DNA of 64,000 nucleotides from assembly GCA_903872155.1 (NCBI GenBank), contig CAIQJP010000087.1:1-64000 (forward strand), written 5' to 3'. This stretch comes from an uncultured Actinomycetes bacterium. Lineage in GTDB: Bacteria; Actinomycetota; Acidimicrobiia; Acidimicrobiales; Ilumatobacteraceae. Under the pieces are notes generated by a model, which was given only the letters and a program-made list of their open reading frames with translations, was not told where the DNA came from and made no database searches. The position numbers and the translations under genes were made by a program. Positions 52,428-61,236 of the stretch are shown in pieces (within the stretch, counting starts at the first letter, position 1; each line of letters begins with the position of its first letter).

Positions 52428-53806
52428 GTAATTCAGAGAACTTGGCAGATCTTTTAATAGAAAATGCTTTAGTCGTTGCGACAGTTGATGACGATCGACG
52501 CGAACTTAAAGGTGGATGGGTTGCGATTACCAAAGGATTGGTGAGCGGAGTTGGATCGTCGTTAGATCCAAAGCCTGCAGCGCGAGAAAAACTGGACGCG
52601 ACCGATTGTTTGGTGACCCCAGGTTTAGTGAACACTCACCACCACATGTATCAAAACCTCACTCGTGCGTATCCTCCAATGACCGACAAGCCGTTGTTTG
52701 GTTGGTTGCAGTCGCTCTACCCGTTGTGGCGCGCCATCGATGAAGAGGCCGTGTACGTCAGTGCGTATGTCGGACTTGCCGAATTGGCGCTATCGGGTTG
52801 CACGACGAGCACCGACCATTTGTATTTGCATCCTCACGGAGCCGGCGATTTATTGACTGCAGAAATTCGTGCAGCCCAAGATCTCGGAATGCGTTTTCAT
52901 CCAACGCGTGGATCAATGTCGTTGTCACAAAAAGATGGCGGCTTGCCACCTGATGATGTCGTATCAGACGATGACGAGATTTTGTCAGCTAGTCAATTAG
53001 CTGTTGAACGGCATCACGATCGCGCATTTGGGGCAATGGTGCGCGTTGCGCTCGCTCCTTGTTCTCCTTTTAGCGTGACCGAAGAGTTGATGGTGCGTTC
53101 GGCTGAACTCGCTGAAAAACTAGACGTTCGTTTACATACTCACTTCGCTGAAAATGCTGAAGACGATGATTTCTCGATTGCCACTTTCGGATGTCGACCC
53201 ATGGAATATCTTGAACGCACTGGATGGTGTTCAGATCGCACGTGGGTTGCGCACTGTGTCATGCCTAATCATGACGAAGTTCATCGCTTGGGTGCCGCGG
53301 GCATCGGAGTTGCACATTGTCCGAGTAGCAACATGATTTTGGCATCAGGTATTTCTCCCGTTGTTGATCTACGTGCAGCTGGAGTGAAAGTCGGATTGGG
53401 TGTTGATGGTTCATCTTCGGCCGACTCGGCATCAATGTGGCTTGAAGCGCGCCAAGCGATGTTGCTGGCGAAATTGCGTAACGGTGCGAGTGCCGGGACT
53501 GCACGGATGTCGCTTGAAATTGCCACTCGGGGTGGCGCGGGTTGTTTAGGACGTGAAGGCGAAATTGGTGAGATCAGCATTGGCTCAGTTGGTGACGTTG
53601 CCGTGTGGTCGCTTACTGGACCTTCTTTTGCTGGAGCGATCGCCGATCCGGTTGAAGCATGGTTGCGTTGCGGGCCAGCATCAGCCAAGCACACGGTTGT
53701 TCATGGTCGAGTCGTCGTGCGCGACGGCCAGATAACTCATCCAGCACTTGATGACATGTTGAAGTCGCATCATTCAATAAGTTCGCGTATTCAACAGCTG
53801 TCCTGA
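52424..53806 (+). CDS. 8-oxoguanine deaminase (amidohydrolase)
   Basis: A 460-residue cyclic deaminase of the amidohydrolase fold, TIM barrel with metal ligands in NTHHHMYQN near residue 70. Further His residues are in HTHFAEN and HCVMP, and GVDGSSSAD holds the Asp. GWLQSLYPLWR and LALSGCTTSTDHLYLHP closely match characterised 8-oxoguanine deaminases, which turn 8-oxoguanine into urate. GTG at 52424 overlaps the preceding decarboxylase. Confidence 0.9.
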   Translation: MSNSENLADLLIENALVVATVDDDRRELKGGWVAITKGLVSGVGSSLDPKPAAREKLDATDCLVTPGLVNTHHHMYQNLTRAYPPMTDKPLFGWLQSLYPLWRAIDEEAVYVSAYVGLAELALSGCTTSTDHLYLHPHGAGDLLTAEIRAAQDLGMRFHPTRGSMSLSQKDGGLPPDDVVSDDDEILSASQLAVERHHDRAFGAMVRVALAPCSPFSVTEELMVRSAELAEKLDVRLHTHFAENAEDDDFSIATFGCRPMEYLERTGWCSDRTWVAHCVMPNHDEVHRLGAAGIGVAHCPSSNMILASGISPVVDLRAAGVKVGLGVDGSSSADSASMWLEARQAMLLAKLRNGASAGTARMSLEIATRGGAGCLGREGEIGEISIGSVGDVAVWSLTGPSFAGAIADPVEAWLRCGPASAKHTVVHGRVVVRDGQITHPALDDMLKSHHSISSRIQQLS

Positions 53807-53817
53807 AGTAGCGACGT

Positions 53818-54474
53818 ATGAATCAGCCAGCAGCCGTTTTATGGGACATGGATGGAACCATTGTTGACACCGAGCCGTATTGGTTTGCTGCCGAATTTGA
53901 GATTGTCGAAATGCATGGCGGTCAATGGTCGCATGAACATGCACGTGCATTAGTCGGGTCTGATCTTTTGGATTCTGGTGCATACATGCGTAAGCACGGT
54001 GGTGTTGATCGTGAGCCCGCAGAAATAGTTGAGATGTTGCTCGATCGAGTTGTGGCTCAGTTACGTGTCGAAGTTCCGTGGCGTCCAGGTGCTCGTGAAT
54101 TGTTGGCAGCAGTCAATGAAGCAGGTATTCCCACAGCACTGGTCACGATGTCGTGGAAACGTTTTGCCGATCAAGTGGTTGAGTGTTTGCCGTCGGGCAG
54201 CTTTCGAGCTTCGGTCACGGGCGATGAAGTGTCGCGTGGCAAGCCGCACCCCGAACCGTATTTGTTGGCGGCCGAACGTTTAGGTGTTGACCCACGTGAT
54301 TGCGTTGCGATCGAAGATTCACCAACGGGTGTGCGATCAGCGTTGGCTGCCGGTTGCCGCGTTTTGGGTGTCCCGCATGTCGTCGGAATTCCGAGTGATT
54401 TAGATCAAGGTTCTGGCCAGATTGTCATTGCCGCAAGTCTTGTTGGCAAAACAGTGAACGATCTGGTCTGGTGA
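53818..54474 (+). CDS. HAD-superfamily phosphatase (beta-phosphoglucomutase-like)
   Basis: A 218-residue HAD hydrolase with motif I WDMDGTIVDTE, a helical cap, motif II VTMS, and GKPHPEPYLLAAE then AIEDSPTGV. Substrates of this subgroup are sugar phosphates or nucleotides. It follows the deaminase by 11 bases and converges on the renalase-like gene. Confidence 0.92.
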   Translation: MNQPAAVLWDMDGTIVDTEPYWFAAEFEIVEMHGGQWSHEHARALVGSDLLDSGAYMRKHGGVDREPAEIVEMLLDRVVAQLRVEVPWRPGARELLAAVNEAGIPTALVTMSWKRFADQVVECLPSGSFRASVTGDEVSRGKPHPEPYLLAAERLGVDPRDCVAIEDSPTGVRSALAAGCRVLGVPHVVGIPSDLDQGSGQIVIAASLVGKTVNDLVW

Positions 54475-54488
54475 AGTAGCAGAAAACC

Positions 54489-55460
54489 TCAGTTATTGGC
54501 GACCAGATCGCCAACATATTCAGCGGACTTGTGGCCGGAGAGGACTGCCCCTTCAACTTTTGGTCCAGCAAATGCATCGCCGGCGAATACCAAAGTTCCG
54601 GCGGCAAAGTACGGATCGGGCCAGAGCTTGCGTGGTGTCGCAAAGCGCCACTTCTTGTATTCACTTGCAACAATTTTCGCGTTGCCGAGATATTTCTGGG
54701 CTGCGTGCGTGATGAGGGCCAATCCATCTTCGAGCGAATCGTCCCAATGAGCCGAACTCCACGCGGGGTTGGCATGAAAAGTGATCGCCGGGATATCTGA
54801 AATCCCTTTTGCTTGATTGTCGCCGATCCACGAAAACACATCATCGGGATTTTGTAAGCCACCAGGTGCTGGTACTGCTGATGGACCATCAAGAACAGCA
54901 AGCAATCCAATAGTTCTGTCGTAATCGGTGAGCAATAAATCTTGTGGAAGTTCAACACCAGTTGTGACTGTCAATGAATACGACTGCGGAAGTGGACAAG
55001 TCATCACGACCGCATCGCAATCGATTCGTGAATTGTCGTCGATGACAACAGTCCATTTGGTGGGATCAGCATCACAGGGTTTTACGGCAAAAACCAAAGT
55101 CGACGTTCGTACATCTAAACCTTGAGCAATATGTTTGGTGAGCGCGGCCATTCCGCTATTCACGACATAGCGGGGATGTCCATCATCAGCAACAAATCCT
55201 CGACACCATTCGCGAACTACTCCGTTAGTGATCCAACCATCAACCAACTTTTGAAACTGTTGGTCGCGAACTGTGAAGAATTGTGCACCATGATCAAAGA
55301 CTGCAATGGATCCATCGGGCGTAGAAATGCGCCGAGTTGCCATGCGACCGCCGAGGCCACGACCTTTGTCGAGCACAACAACGTTGTGTCCTTTTTCTTG
55401 CAACGAACGGGCTGCAGTTAAACCACTTAAGCCGGCACCGACGACAACAATGTCATTCAC
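54489..55460 (-). CDS. FAD-dependent renalase-like oxidoreductase
   Basis: A 323-residue flavoprotein. The FAD motif VVGAGLSGLTAA is at the N terminus, then VVLDKGRGLGGRMATRR and FDHGAQFFTVRD, a set shared with renalases (which oxidise dihydropyridine nucleotide isomers). The C-terminal VFAGDAFAGPKVEGAVLSG is the second FAD contact. It starts ATG overlapping the hydrolase stop by four bases. Confidence 0.88.
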   Translation of the reverse strand: MNDIVVVGAGLSGLTAARSLQEKGHNVVVLDKGRGLGGRMATRRISTPDGSIAVFDHGAQFFTVRDQQFQKLVDGWITNGVVREWCRGFVADDGHPRYVVNSGMAALTKHIAQGLDVRTSTLVFAVKPCDADPTKWTVVIDDNSRIDCDAVVMTCPLPQSYSLTVTTGVELPQDLLLTDYDRTIGLLAVLDGPSAVPAPGGLQNPDDVFSWIGDNQAKGISDIPAITFHANPAWSSAHWDDSLEDGLALITHAAQKYLGNAKIVASEYKKWRFATPRKLWPDPYFAAGTLVFAGDAFAGPKVEGAVLSGHKSAEYVGDLVANN

Positions 55461-56323
55461 GAAACAGAGCGTAGGTGACGTTGCGTTGTTATGCCCCTGT
55501 CGTGCTTTGATTTCCAGACTTGTTCGGCTCGTGCTAAGAAGTCGCCGAGAACTCGATTGAAAGTTGTGGCATGTTCAATCATGAGTCCGTGTGCGGCCCC
55601 TGACAACACCGTGAGTTCGGCGGTTGAAATGCGATCGGCGATTTCTTCACTGTCACCACGTGGAGTCAAGACATCTTGGTTACCAACAATGATGGTTGTC
55701 GGCACCTTGATTGAACTCAGTAGGTCGCGCATCGAATCGTCGGCATCAAGAATTGCTTGCACTTGCCCCTTGAAGCCATGTGAAGGTCGCGATGTTGAGA
55801 TTGGTCCGAGCCATGAAACGGCCGGCCATAAGCGACGCAGAGAACGTGGTCCGATCACCCAACGTGCAGCAACTGCAGTCATGGCTCCCATACCTTTTTC
55901 GGTTGCAATATCGCCCCAAGTTTTAATGAGGTCACGTCGCCACTGGTGGTTACTGCACGAGGTGCAAACCAACGAGAGTGAGCGAACTCGCTCGGGATAC
56001 AACACCGCGACGAGTTGAGAAATGACTCCGCCCATTGATGCGCCAACGACATGAGCATTGTCGATTCCGGCATGATCGAGCACGGCAATCGCATCGGCGG
56101 CCATTTGTTCAATCGTGTACGCGCCAAACGGCTTGTCGCTTCGACCGGCACCGCGGTTGTCGTGGGCGATCACCCGGTAGCGCGTGGCAAGCACGAATCG
56201 CTGCATATCCCACATGTGCTTATCTGCACCAAGACCTTGAATCATCAAGACCGGCGGAGCTGATTTGCGGCCAATGATTTCGTAATGAATGCGCGTACCG
56301 TCGCTGGAAATTGCGTACGTCAT
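55457..56323 (-). CDS. Alpha/beta hydrolase
   Basis: A 288-residue alpha/beta hydrolase: oxyanion GLGADKHMWDMQ, GASMGGVISQLV (GxSxG nucleophile elbow), and late Asp and His in GNQDVLTPRGD and GAAHGLMIEHA. It is of the epoxide-hydrolase/esterase type; substrate unknown. ATG at 56323 overlaps the upstream epimerase stop (ATGA). It forms an operon with the neighbouring epimerase and renalase-like genes. Confidence 0.9.
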   Translation of the reverse strand: MTYAISSDGTRIHYEIIGRKSAPPVLMIQGLGADKHMWDMQRFVLATRYRVIAHDNRGAGRSDKPFGAYTIEQMAADAIAVLDHAGIDNAHVVGASMGGVISQLVAVLYPERVRSLSLVCTSCSNHQWRRDLIKTWGDIATEKGMGAMTAVAARWVIGPRSLRRLWPAVSWLGPISTSRPSHGFKGQVQAILDADDSMRDLLSSIKVPTTIIVGNQDVLTPRGDSEEIADRISTAELTVLSGAAHGLMIEHATTFNRVLGDFLARAEQVWKSKHDRGITTQRHLRSVS

Positions 56324-57315
56324 GATGCTTGATCCCATGCAACTTTGGGCGGCACACGAACGACGCCTTCCCAGGTGAAGAGTGAATCAATGACTTCTTG
56401 CGTCGTCATTGAAGGTTCCCAGCCAAGTTCTTGTGCGCAACGAGTGCTGACACCTCGTCGACCGTTGTGTAACACCTCCATCACATGTTCGGGAACTGGT
56501 GCACCAAAGAGATGAGCAATGCGACGGGTAATCGCCCATTCGGGGCCAATGAGTGGAAGCGGAATATGGCGACTCCTCTTCACGACTGAAAATCCACTGA
56601 TTGCACCATCTCCAACAATGTTGATGGGATGACCGATGGTGCGTTGCGCTGCCAAGACAAATGCCTGTGCAGCATCGAGTTCGTGCAGCACGCTGAACAT
56701 CGGTGGCTTCAAGATATTGAACGGCACGAAGGGAAGTCGCAATAGGCGACCAAGTGGACTCGGAACATGAGGGCCGATCACCGGCGCTAAACGTAATGCG
56801 GTGACATCGGCACGCGAATCGGCAAATGCGGCTTGGGCGAATTCTTCGAGCTCAACCAGCATGCGGCCATAGTGCGATGTCGGTTGCGTCGGTGCAGTCT
56901 CATCAGGAAGGTCCATGCGATGTCCGCCGCGCCCATAAACCTCAAGACCCGACCGCAGCACGACGTGTTTGAGTGACTTGCCATCACATGCGGTGCCAAA
57001 AACAGATTGGGCTGCTTCGCGTGTAAAGCGCTCGGCGTGCGAAGGGCTCGTGCGAGCATCTGGTTCCCAGACGGCAAGGTGAATCAAAACATGGGGATCA
57101 AAAGACTTCATGATGTGCGCAGTACGCACCGAATCACCGGCATCAACAAGATGAAATTCGCTGCGATGTAAACGTCGTCGCGGCGGATCGGCATCTATTC
57201 CGACGATCGAACCAACCCAAGATTGTTTTTCAAGTTCGGCCGCGACAAGTGATCCGAGTTGCCCACCCATGCCGGTGACAAGAACTCGTTGACCAGAACG
57301 CGGCGCAGATGCCAT
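56320..57315 (-). CDS. NAD-dependent epimerase/dehydratase-like protein
   Basis: A 331-residue extended-SDR protein. The N-terminal Rossmann motif reads LVTGMGGQLGSLV. The catalytic YxxxK is changed: SHYGRMLVELEE has Tyr but no Lys at the expected position, so enzymatic activity is doubtful. A C-terminal loop includes VCTR-like Cys/Arg features. It is first in a three-gene operon with hydrolase and renalase-like genes. ATG at 57315 follows directly on the Rossmann start. Confidence 0.82.
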   Translation of the reverse strand: MASAPRSGQRVLVTGMGGQLGSLVAAELEKQSWVGSIVGIDADPPRRRLHRSEFHLVDAGDSVRTAHIMKSFDPHVLIHLAVWEPDARTSPSHAERFTREAAQSVFGTACDGKSLKHVVLRSGLEVYGRGGHRMDLPDETAPTQPTSHYGRMLVELEEFAQAAFADSRADVTALRLAPVIGPHVPSPLGRLLRLPFVPFNILKPPMFSVLHELDAAQAFVLAAQRTIGHPINIVGDGAISGFSVVKRSRHIPLPLIGPEWAITRRIAHLFGAPVPEHVMEVLHNGRRGVSTRCAQELGWEPSMTTQEVIDSLFTWEGVVRVPPKVAWDQAS

Positions 57316-57369
57316 ACAACTAACGCTAGTCCTCACGTGACGCTGAGGTCACGATGGGAATGCGACTTG

Positions 57370-57972
57370 TCAGTTTGAATCTTGCTTGAGAGCAGTGTCA
57401 ACGCTGAGTGCCGCGGCAACGACTAATGACAACAACGGTTGCTCAATGGTGGTTTTGATGGAAACGGCATAGTTGTCGGCCGTTGTAAACATTTCCTTCA
57501 AAGCGCCAGCCCAGGTCTTGTCGATGCGAGCAATTTCGTTACCCGATGCATCTTCAATGCGGAAATCCCACGCGAGCCAACTTTCGGCGCGAATCGATCC
57601 GACTTTTTGTCCGTTGACTTCCATTGCAAAATGAATTTTGCCGATCATGTTTTCTTGAACGATGCGACCAATTTCATTGTCATTGGCGTCGGCCACGATG
57701 ATTGTGCTCTTGATGATCTTGCGAGGACGAGTGAGTCGCATGAGCACTTCGCCATTGGTGTCGGCGATTTCAAGTTTGTGCGTCATGTACTGGTCGAGAT
57801 TCGAAACCAGTCGGAGAACTTTTTTGGCTTTGCTTTGACCAACCTGATTGACAGTGGCCAAAACATGACCCTGATCGTTGGAGACCGTGTACTGATTGTT
57901 GATTTCAATCAACTTGGCCTTTTGGCTCACGATCAAAGTGGACGTGTTGAAAACTGCGGCGGCGTTGTTCAT
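57370..57972 (-). CDS. Phospholipid scramblase-related (LOR/tubby-like) protein
   Basis: A 200-residue beta-rich protein. A repeated pattern of short strands (KLEIADTNGEVLMRLTRP, DANDNEIGRIVQENMIGKI, DASGNEIARIDKTWAG) fits the LURP-one/scramblase 12-strand barrel. A C-terminal hydrophobic helix (about 180-195) is present. Molecular role is unknown in bacteria. It is monocistronic with its own short flanks. Confidence 0.8.
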   Translation of the reverse strand: MNNAAAVFNTSTLIVSQKAKLIEINNQYTVSNDQGHVLATVNQVGQSKAKKVLRLVSNLDQYMTHKLEIADTNGEVLMRLTRPRKIIKSTIIVADANDNEIGRIVQENMIGKIHFAMEVNGQKVGSIRAESWLAWDFRIEDASGNEIARIDKTWAGALKEMFTTADNYAVSIKTTIEQPLLSLVVAAALSVDTALKQDSN

Positions 57973-58029
57973 TTTTGTAACTTAGTATGACAAAACATCC
58001 TGTGGCGACCTGAGGTCACCATTTGCCGG

Positions 58030-58545
58030 CTAGCGCAAAAGGTGGGCCCGCAAAATGAGTTCGCGAGCAGACGGATCAAGTTGGTGACCAGCGAGTTTCT
58101 CGCCAATAGCAATGGCCTCAATGGGATCTTCGATCATTCCCTGCCAACGAACGAAGGCCGCCATGGCACCCATGATGATGTCGCCGACCTCTTCGCCGTG
58201 GACAATCACCTTGACGTTGTTGGTGAGCAACTTCTTGAGTTCTTTGAAGAGCCCACGAGCCCATTCGTCAATTTTCTCGTTATTTTCGTTGTTATACGGG
58301 CGGTGCTGGTAATTGACGTTCAGCTCGTCGTAGTTATGCAGGTTGTGGGGGGCCGGAATGATGCTGATCAGGCAACCGAAATGGTTTTCCCTGATCCAGA
58401 TGATCTCTTCTTGGCGGCGGACTCGGCGATGGTTATCGCCATAGCCACCGGGGCGTTCACATACGGCTAATCGGTCTTTGAGAATCCAAGTGAAGTTTCT
58501 GGGGGTAATTCCCAGAGCCCACTTTCCACGTAACTTAGGCGGCAC
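58030..58545 (-). CDS. Conserved actinobacterial protein, phosphatase-fold-like
   Basis: A 171-residue protein. RLAVCERPGGYGDNHRRVRRQEEIIWIRE (about 26-54) resembles the N terminus of dual-specificity phosphatase-like proteins, and VKVIVHGEEVGDIIMGAMAAFVRW lies where the catalytic VHCx5R loop would be. There Cys is Gly and Arg is missing, so it would be catalytically inactive. This comparison is inference. GTG at 58545 begins nine bases after tilS, so it is in the tilS transcript. Confidence 0.6.
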   Translation of the reverse strand: MPPKLRGKWALGITPRNFTWILKDRLAVCERPGGYGDNHRRVRRQEEIIWIRENHFGCLISIIPAPHNLHNYDELNVNYQHRPYNNENNEKIDEWARGLFKELKKLLTNNVKVIVHGEEVGDIIMGAMAAFVRWQGMIEDPIEAIAIGEKLAGHQLDPSARELILRAHLLR

Positions 58546-58554
58546 GCCGTCACA

Positions 58555-59481
58555 CTAGTCCTGAGCAGGGGTGGGGGTGATCGAGATTCGCTGATTTGTT
58601 CGACTAATTCTGATTCCGCCCGGTAATTCGCACGCAATGACCTCGCCACGGGCCACGGCGAGCACCCGCTCGACCGATGCGGCATCAGGGGGATGGTTGC
58701 CCGAGAGCCAGCGGCGAATAGCCCGACGAGCCAGGGCCACGGGAGCGCTAGCGAGTGCTTTGGCGTCTGTTGGATCGATCTCGGCGGCCAACTCGTCGAG
58801 GAAGTTCGCATCATCGGCCATCAATGCGGCTTGACGACTCAAAATCGGTGTGAGATCGCGGTGGGCGGCTTCGTTGAGCACCGGCAAAATCTGCTGGCGA
58901 ATGCGATTTCGCAGCAGTGAATGGTCGTTGTTTGAGGGGTCCGACACCGGGACCCAGCCCAGAAGATCACACACGGCTTCAGTTTCGGCCCGACGAATGG
59001 CGAGCAATGGATGCCCTACCTGATGGCTCGGACCTCCAGTGGGTCGGATTCCGGCCAGCCCATCGACGCCGGCGCCACGCAAAATGTTTAAGAGAACAGT
59101 TTCGGCCTGGTCATCGGCAGTGTGGCCCGTCAAAACATCGTCAGGAAGGGCCTCATAGCGTGCCTGACGGGCTCGGGCCTCAAGATTGGGACCTTGCCCG
59201 ACGTTGACAGTCACAGCTCGAAATTGAGCGCCCAGAGACTTGGCTGCTGTACGAACTATGTCGGCCTCAGATGCCGACTCGGGGCGTAACCCGTGATCGA
59301 CATGGATGGCCGTCACGTTGAGTTGGGCAGCGACCGCCAGCGCTAAGAGGGCCAATGAATCAGCACCTCCCGAGACTGCACAAGTAACGACCGACCCGGC
59401 AACGGGAAAAGTTGTACGAGAGAGAAGATCAATGATGAGTGGCGTGTGTTGCCACGTCGCCTGAATTCCCGAATCGGGAAT
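58555..59481 (-). CDS. tilS: tRNA(Ile)-lysidine synthetase, with an apparent ATT start
   Basis: TilS modifies the CAU-anticodon tRNA-Ile with lysidine using ATP. The PP-loop VSGGADSLALL lies near residues 37-47 of this reading, followed by IHVDHGLRPES and LTGHTADDQAETVLLNILRG; the C-terminal half is shorter than in E. coli. In this frame no ATG, GTG or TTG occurs between the upstream TGA (59485-59487) and the PP-loop. The best candidate is ATT at 59481, with GAGGG seven bases upstream, giving a 308-residue protein. Starting at TTG 59355 would delete the PP-loop. Confidence 0.8.
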   Translation of the reverse strand: MPDSGIQATWQHTPLIIDLLSRTTFPVAGSVVTCAVSGGADSLALLALAVAAQLNVTAIHVDHGLRPESASEADIVRTAAKSLGAQFRAVTVNVGQGPNLEARARQARYEALPDDVLTGHTADDQAETVLLNILRGAGVDGLAGIRPTGGPSHQVGHPLLAIRRAETEAVCDLLGWVPVSDPSNNDHSLLRNRIRQQILPVLNEAAHRDLTPILSRQAALMADDANFLDELAAEIDPTDAKALASAPVALARRAIRRWLSGNHPPDAASVERVLAVARGEVIACELPGGIRISRTNQRISITPTPAQD

Positions 59482-59484
59482 GGC

Positions 59485-59640
59485 TCAGCCCTCGTCGTGG
59501 CCGCGGCGTTGGCGCTTACCCGGGAAACGGGATGCCGACACCTGCTTGACATAGCCAGCACCGACGCCAGCCACGGTCAAGATTCCTACGATCGTGAGAA
59601 CTACGCCGATCCACCAGTGCCAAACGTTTGCTGCGAGCAT
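59485..59640 (-). CDS. Small membrane protein (51 residues) upstream of tilS
   Basis: An intact 51-codon frame starting MLAANVWHWWIGVVLTIVGI, with one membrane helix (about 8-30) and a basic C-terminal tail SRFPGKRQRRGHDEG. Its stop is three bases from the inferred tilS start, suggesting coupled translation. Unknown function; the hydrophobic-helix-plus-basic-tail layout is protein-like and not an accidental frame. Confidence 0.6.
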   Translation of the reverse strand: MLAANVWHWWIGVVLTIVGILTVAGVGAGYVKQVSASRFPGKRQRRGHDEG

Positions 59641-59677
59641 GACTTCATGGTAGCGACTTTGCAGGGCGACCTGCTAG

Positions 59678-59917
59678 TTACTCGGCCTCAAGATCGAGAT
59701 TGAAACAACCCAAAAGTCGGTCACGGAGTTCGTCGGGGACAGGTTCTTCTTGAGCGCGGGCTCGGATATTGAGTTTGAGCGAATACTCGAACTCAACGCG
59801 GCCCTGGCAATCGGGGCAATCACCAAGGTGAAGCGCAATATCGTTTTTCAACACCTCGTCGAGCATCTCGTCGAGATAGGCGTACAACTGGCGAATGGTT
59901 TCGTTGCAATCAGCCAT
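59678..59917 (-). CDS. Zinc-binding anti-sigma factor, RsrA/mycothiol-system type
   Basis: A 79-residue zinc anti-sigma factor: Cys4, His30-x3-Cys34-x2-Cys37 (HLGDCPDC) form the redox zinc site. Under disulfide stress the zinc is released and the partner sigma factor is freed. It sits 29 bases behind the sigma factor gene in the same transcript, the standard sigR-rsrA layout. Confidence 0.9.
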   Translation of the reverse strand: MADCNETIRQLYAYLDEMLDEVLKNDIALHLGDCPDCQGRVEFEYSLKLNIRARAQEEPVPDELRDRLLGCFNLDLEAE

Positions 59918-59946
59918 GATGGTTCCTTGTTTCTAGTGACATATTT

Positions 59947-60534
59947 TCACGCAACATCAATGAGTCCTCGCTCTTGAGCAAAAACGACTAACGATTTTTG
60001 TAATGCTTTACGACCTCGATGGAGCCGTGACATCACGGTTCCGAGTGGAACCTCGAGCATGTCGGCGATCTCTTGATATGAGAAGTCTTGAATGTCGGCG
60101 AGCAAAACAGGCATGAGATAAATCTCGGGCAAATTCTCAAGCGCAGTTTTTACTTCGTCATCGGTAAACAAATCGAATACTGCATCTTCAGCACTTTGAC
60201 TTTTGATCCTGTCAGCCAGCTGAGGAACATGGCGATACAGATACAAATCTTCGAGTTCGCCGAGATCACTTTCTTGCGGTCGAGCCTTTTTCGCGTGATA
60301 ACTGTTGATGAAAGTATTGGTCAGAATACGAAAGAGCCAGGCTCGCAGATTTGTTCCTTCGTCAAATGATTCGTACGAACGAAATGCCTTGAGCATGGTT
60401 TCTTGCACTAAATCTTCAGCATCTGAACGATTTCGCGTCATACGTGTTGCTGCACCAAGTAGTTGCGGTGCAAACGGCATGGCATCATCGGCAAACGATT
60501 TCTTGTCAGCCACGGTGGTCTGTTTCTTCATCAT
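59947..60534 (-). CDS. sigR: ECF sigma factor, SigR/SigH-like
   Basis: A 195-residue sigma-70 ECF factor. Region 2 has [33 protein letters not shown], and region 4 has [33 protein letters not shown]. The next gene is an RsrA-type anti-sigma, pointing to control of thiol and oxidative stress genes such as the mycoredoxin at 35210. ATG at 60534 lies inside the end of the DUF2256 gene (29-base overlap). A longer frame to 60672 is rejected. Confidence 0.93.
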   Translation of the reverse strand: MMKKQTTVADKKSFADDAMPFAPQLLGAATRMTRNRSDAEDLVQETMLKAFRSYESFDEGTNLRAWLFRILTNTFINSYHAKKARPQESDLGELEDLYLYRHVPQLADRIKSQSAEDAVFDLFTDDEVKTALENLPEIYLMPVLLADIQDFSYQEIADMLEVPLGTVMSRLHRGRKALQKSLVVFAQERGLIDVA

Positions 60535-60697
60535 GATTGGAATTAAGAACGTTTGCCTTGCCCGAACGACAGGTGTCGCTACACCAACGGACTTGGTCCC
60601 AGTCGCGCTCCCACTTTTTTCGCCACTCAAAGGGGCGGTTACAGGCCACACAGACTTTAGGCGGGTGACCATTTTTGGCTTTGGCGATTCGAGTCAC
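60506..60697 (-). CDS. DUF2256 zinc-binding protein
   Basis: A 63-residue protein with [28 protein letters not shown], a four-cysteine zinc knuckle matching the DUF2256 family. Function unknown. GTG at 60697 overlaps the marR stop (GTGA), and its 3' end overlaps the sigR start by 29 bases, so all are in one transcript: marR, DUF2256, sigR, rsrA. Confidence 0.85.
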   Translation of the reverse strand: MTRIAKAKNGHPPKVCVACNRPFEWRKKWERDWDQVRWCSDTCRSGKANVLNSNHDEETDHRG

Positions 60698-61215
60698 TCT
60701 GACGAATCACTTGGCTGATTGAGTTGAGCAACGAATTGGTCGAGCGAACCAACAAAGCGATCCAGGTACGCCGACAGTTCGCCAAATTCATCTTGATCGA
60801 ACGTCGACATGATGTGAATGAGAAGTTCTTGGCGTCGTACTGCGGCATCGGCGTGTCGCTTACGTCCTGATTCGGTGGCCGATACAAAGACCACACGCTT
60901 GTCGTCGGTGCTACTGCAACGTGTTGCCAGACCAAATTTTTCGAGTCGCTGAATGGCACGAGTGGCAGTTGATGGATCAACGCGCAATGCATCAGCTAAA
61001 TCGCCCATACGCCAACCAGTTTGTTGAACTAACAAATCGAGAGTGTCCATTTGACCGAACTCAAGGGCATCTTCGCCGACGCCAAAAAAGTATTCAATAA
61101 GTTTGCCCATCGACGCACCACGGCGAAGCTCGCGCCATGCTCGTCCGACGCGCAAGGCAGTGTCGCGCTGCTCGGGACTGAGGTGGTCAAGTTTGTTGGA
61201 ACTTGTGGACGTCAT
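60694..61215 (-). CDS. MarR-family transcriptional regulator
   Basis: A 173-residue winged-helix regulator. The DNA-binding region includes [31 protein letters not shown], then [22 protein letters not shown], the MarR wing. ATG at 61215 is divergent from the hydrolase at 61237 with 21 bases between the starts. It may regulate that gene and the sigR transcript. Ligand unknown. Confidence 0.92.
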   Translation of the reverse strand: MTSTSSNKLDHLSPEQRDTALRVGRAWRELRRGASMGKLIEYFFGVGEDALEFGQMDTLDLLVQQTGWRMGDLADALRVDPSTATRAIQRLEKFGLATRCSSTDDKRVVFVSATESGRKRHADAAVRRQELLIHIMSTFDQDEFGELSAYLDRFVGSLDQFVAQLNQPSDSSE

Positions 61216-61223
61216 TACGAATG

Positions 61224-61230
61224 TAGGGTA
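61224..61230. promoter_or_regulatory. Symmetric -10 element serving two divergent leaderless genes
   Basis: TAGGGTA reads TAGGGT on the plus strand and TACCCT on the minus strand; both fit TAnnnT. The plus hexamer ends seven bases before the hydrolase ATG (61237), the minus hexamer ends nine bases before the marR ATG (61215). There is no space for leaders or ribosome binding sites, so both messages would be leaderless or nearly so. Such symmetric elements are known to fire in both directions. Confidence 0.45.
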
Positions 61231-61236
61231 CAAGCA

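Noticed and set aside
59343-59561. Open frame of 72 codons overlapping the tilS 5' end
   Set aside because: It is in another frame and would remove the PP-loop reading; the tilS frame through SGGADS is clearly coding. It was considered as evidence for a frameshift but no join restores a better N terminus.
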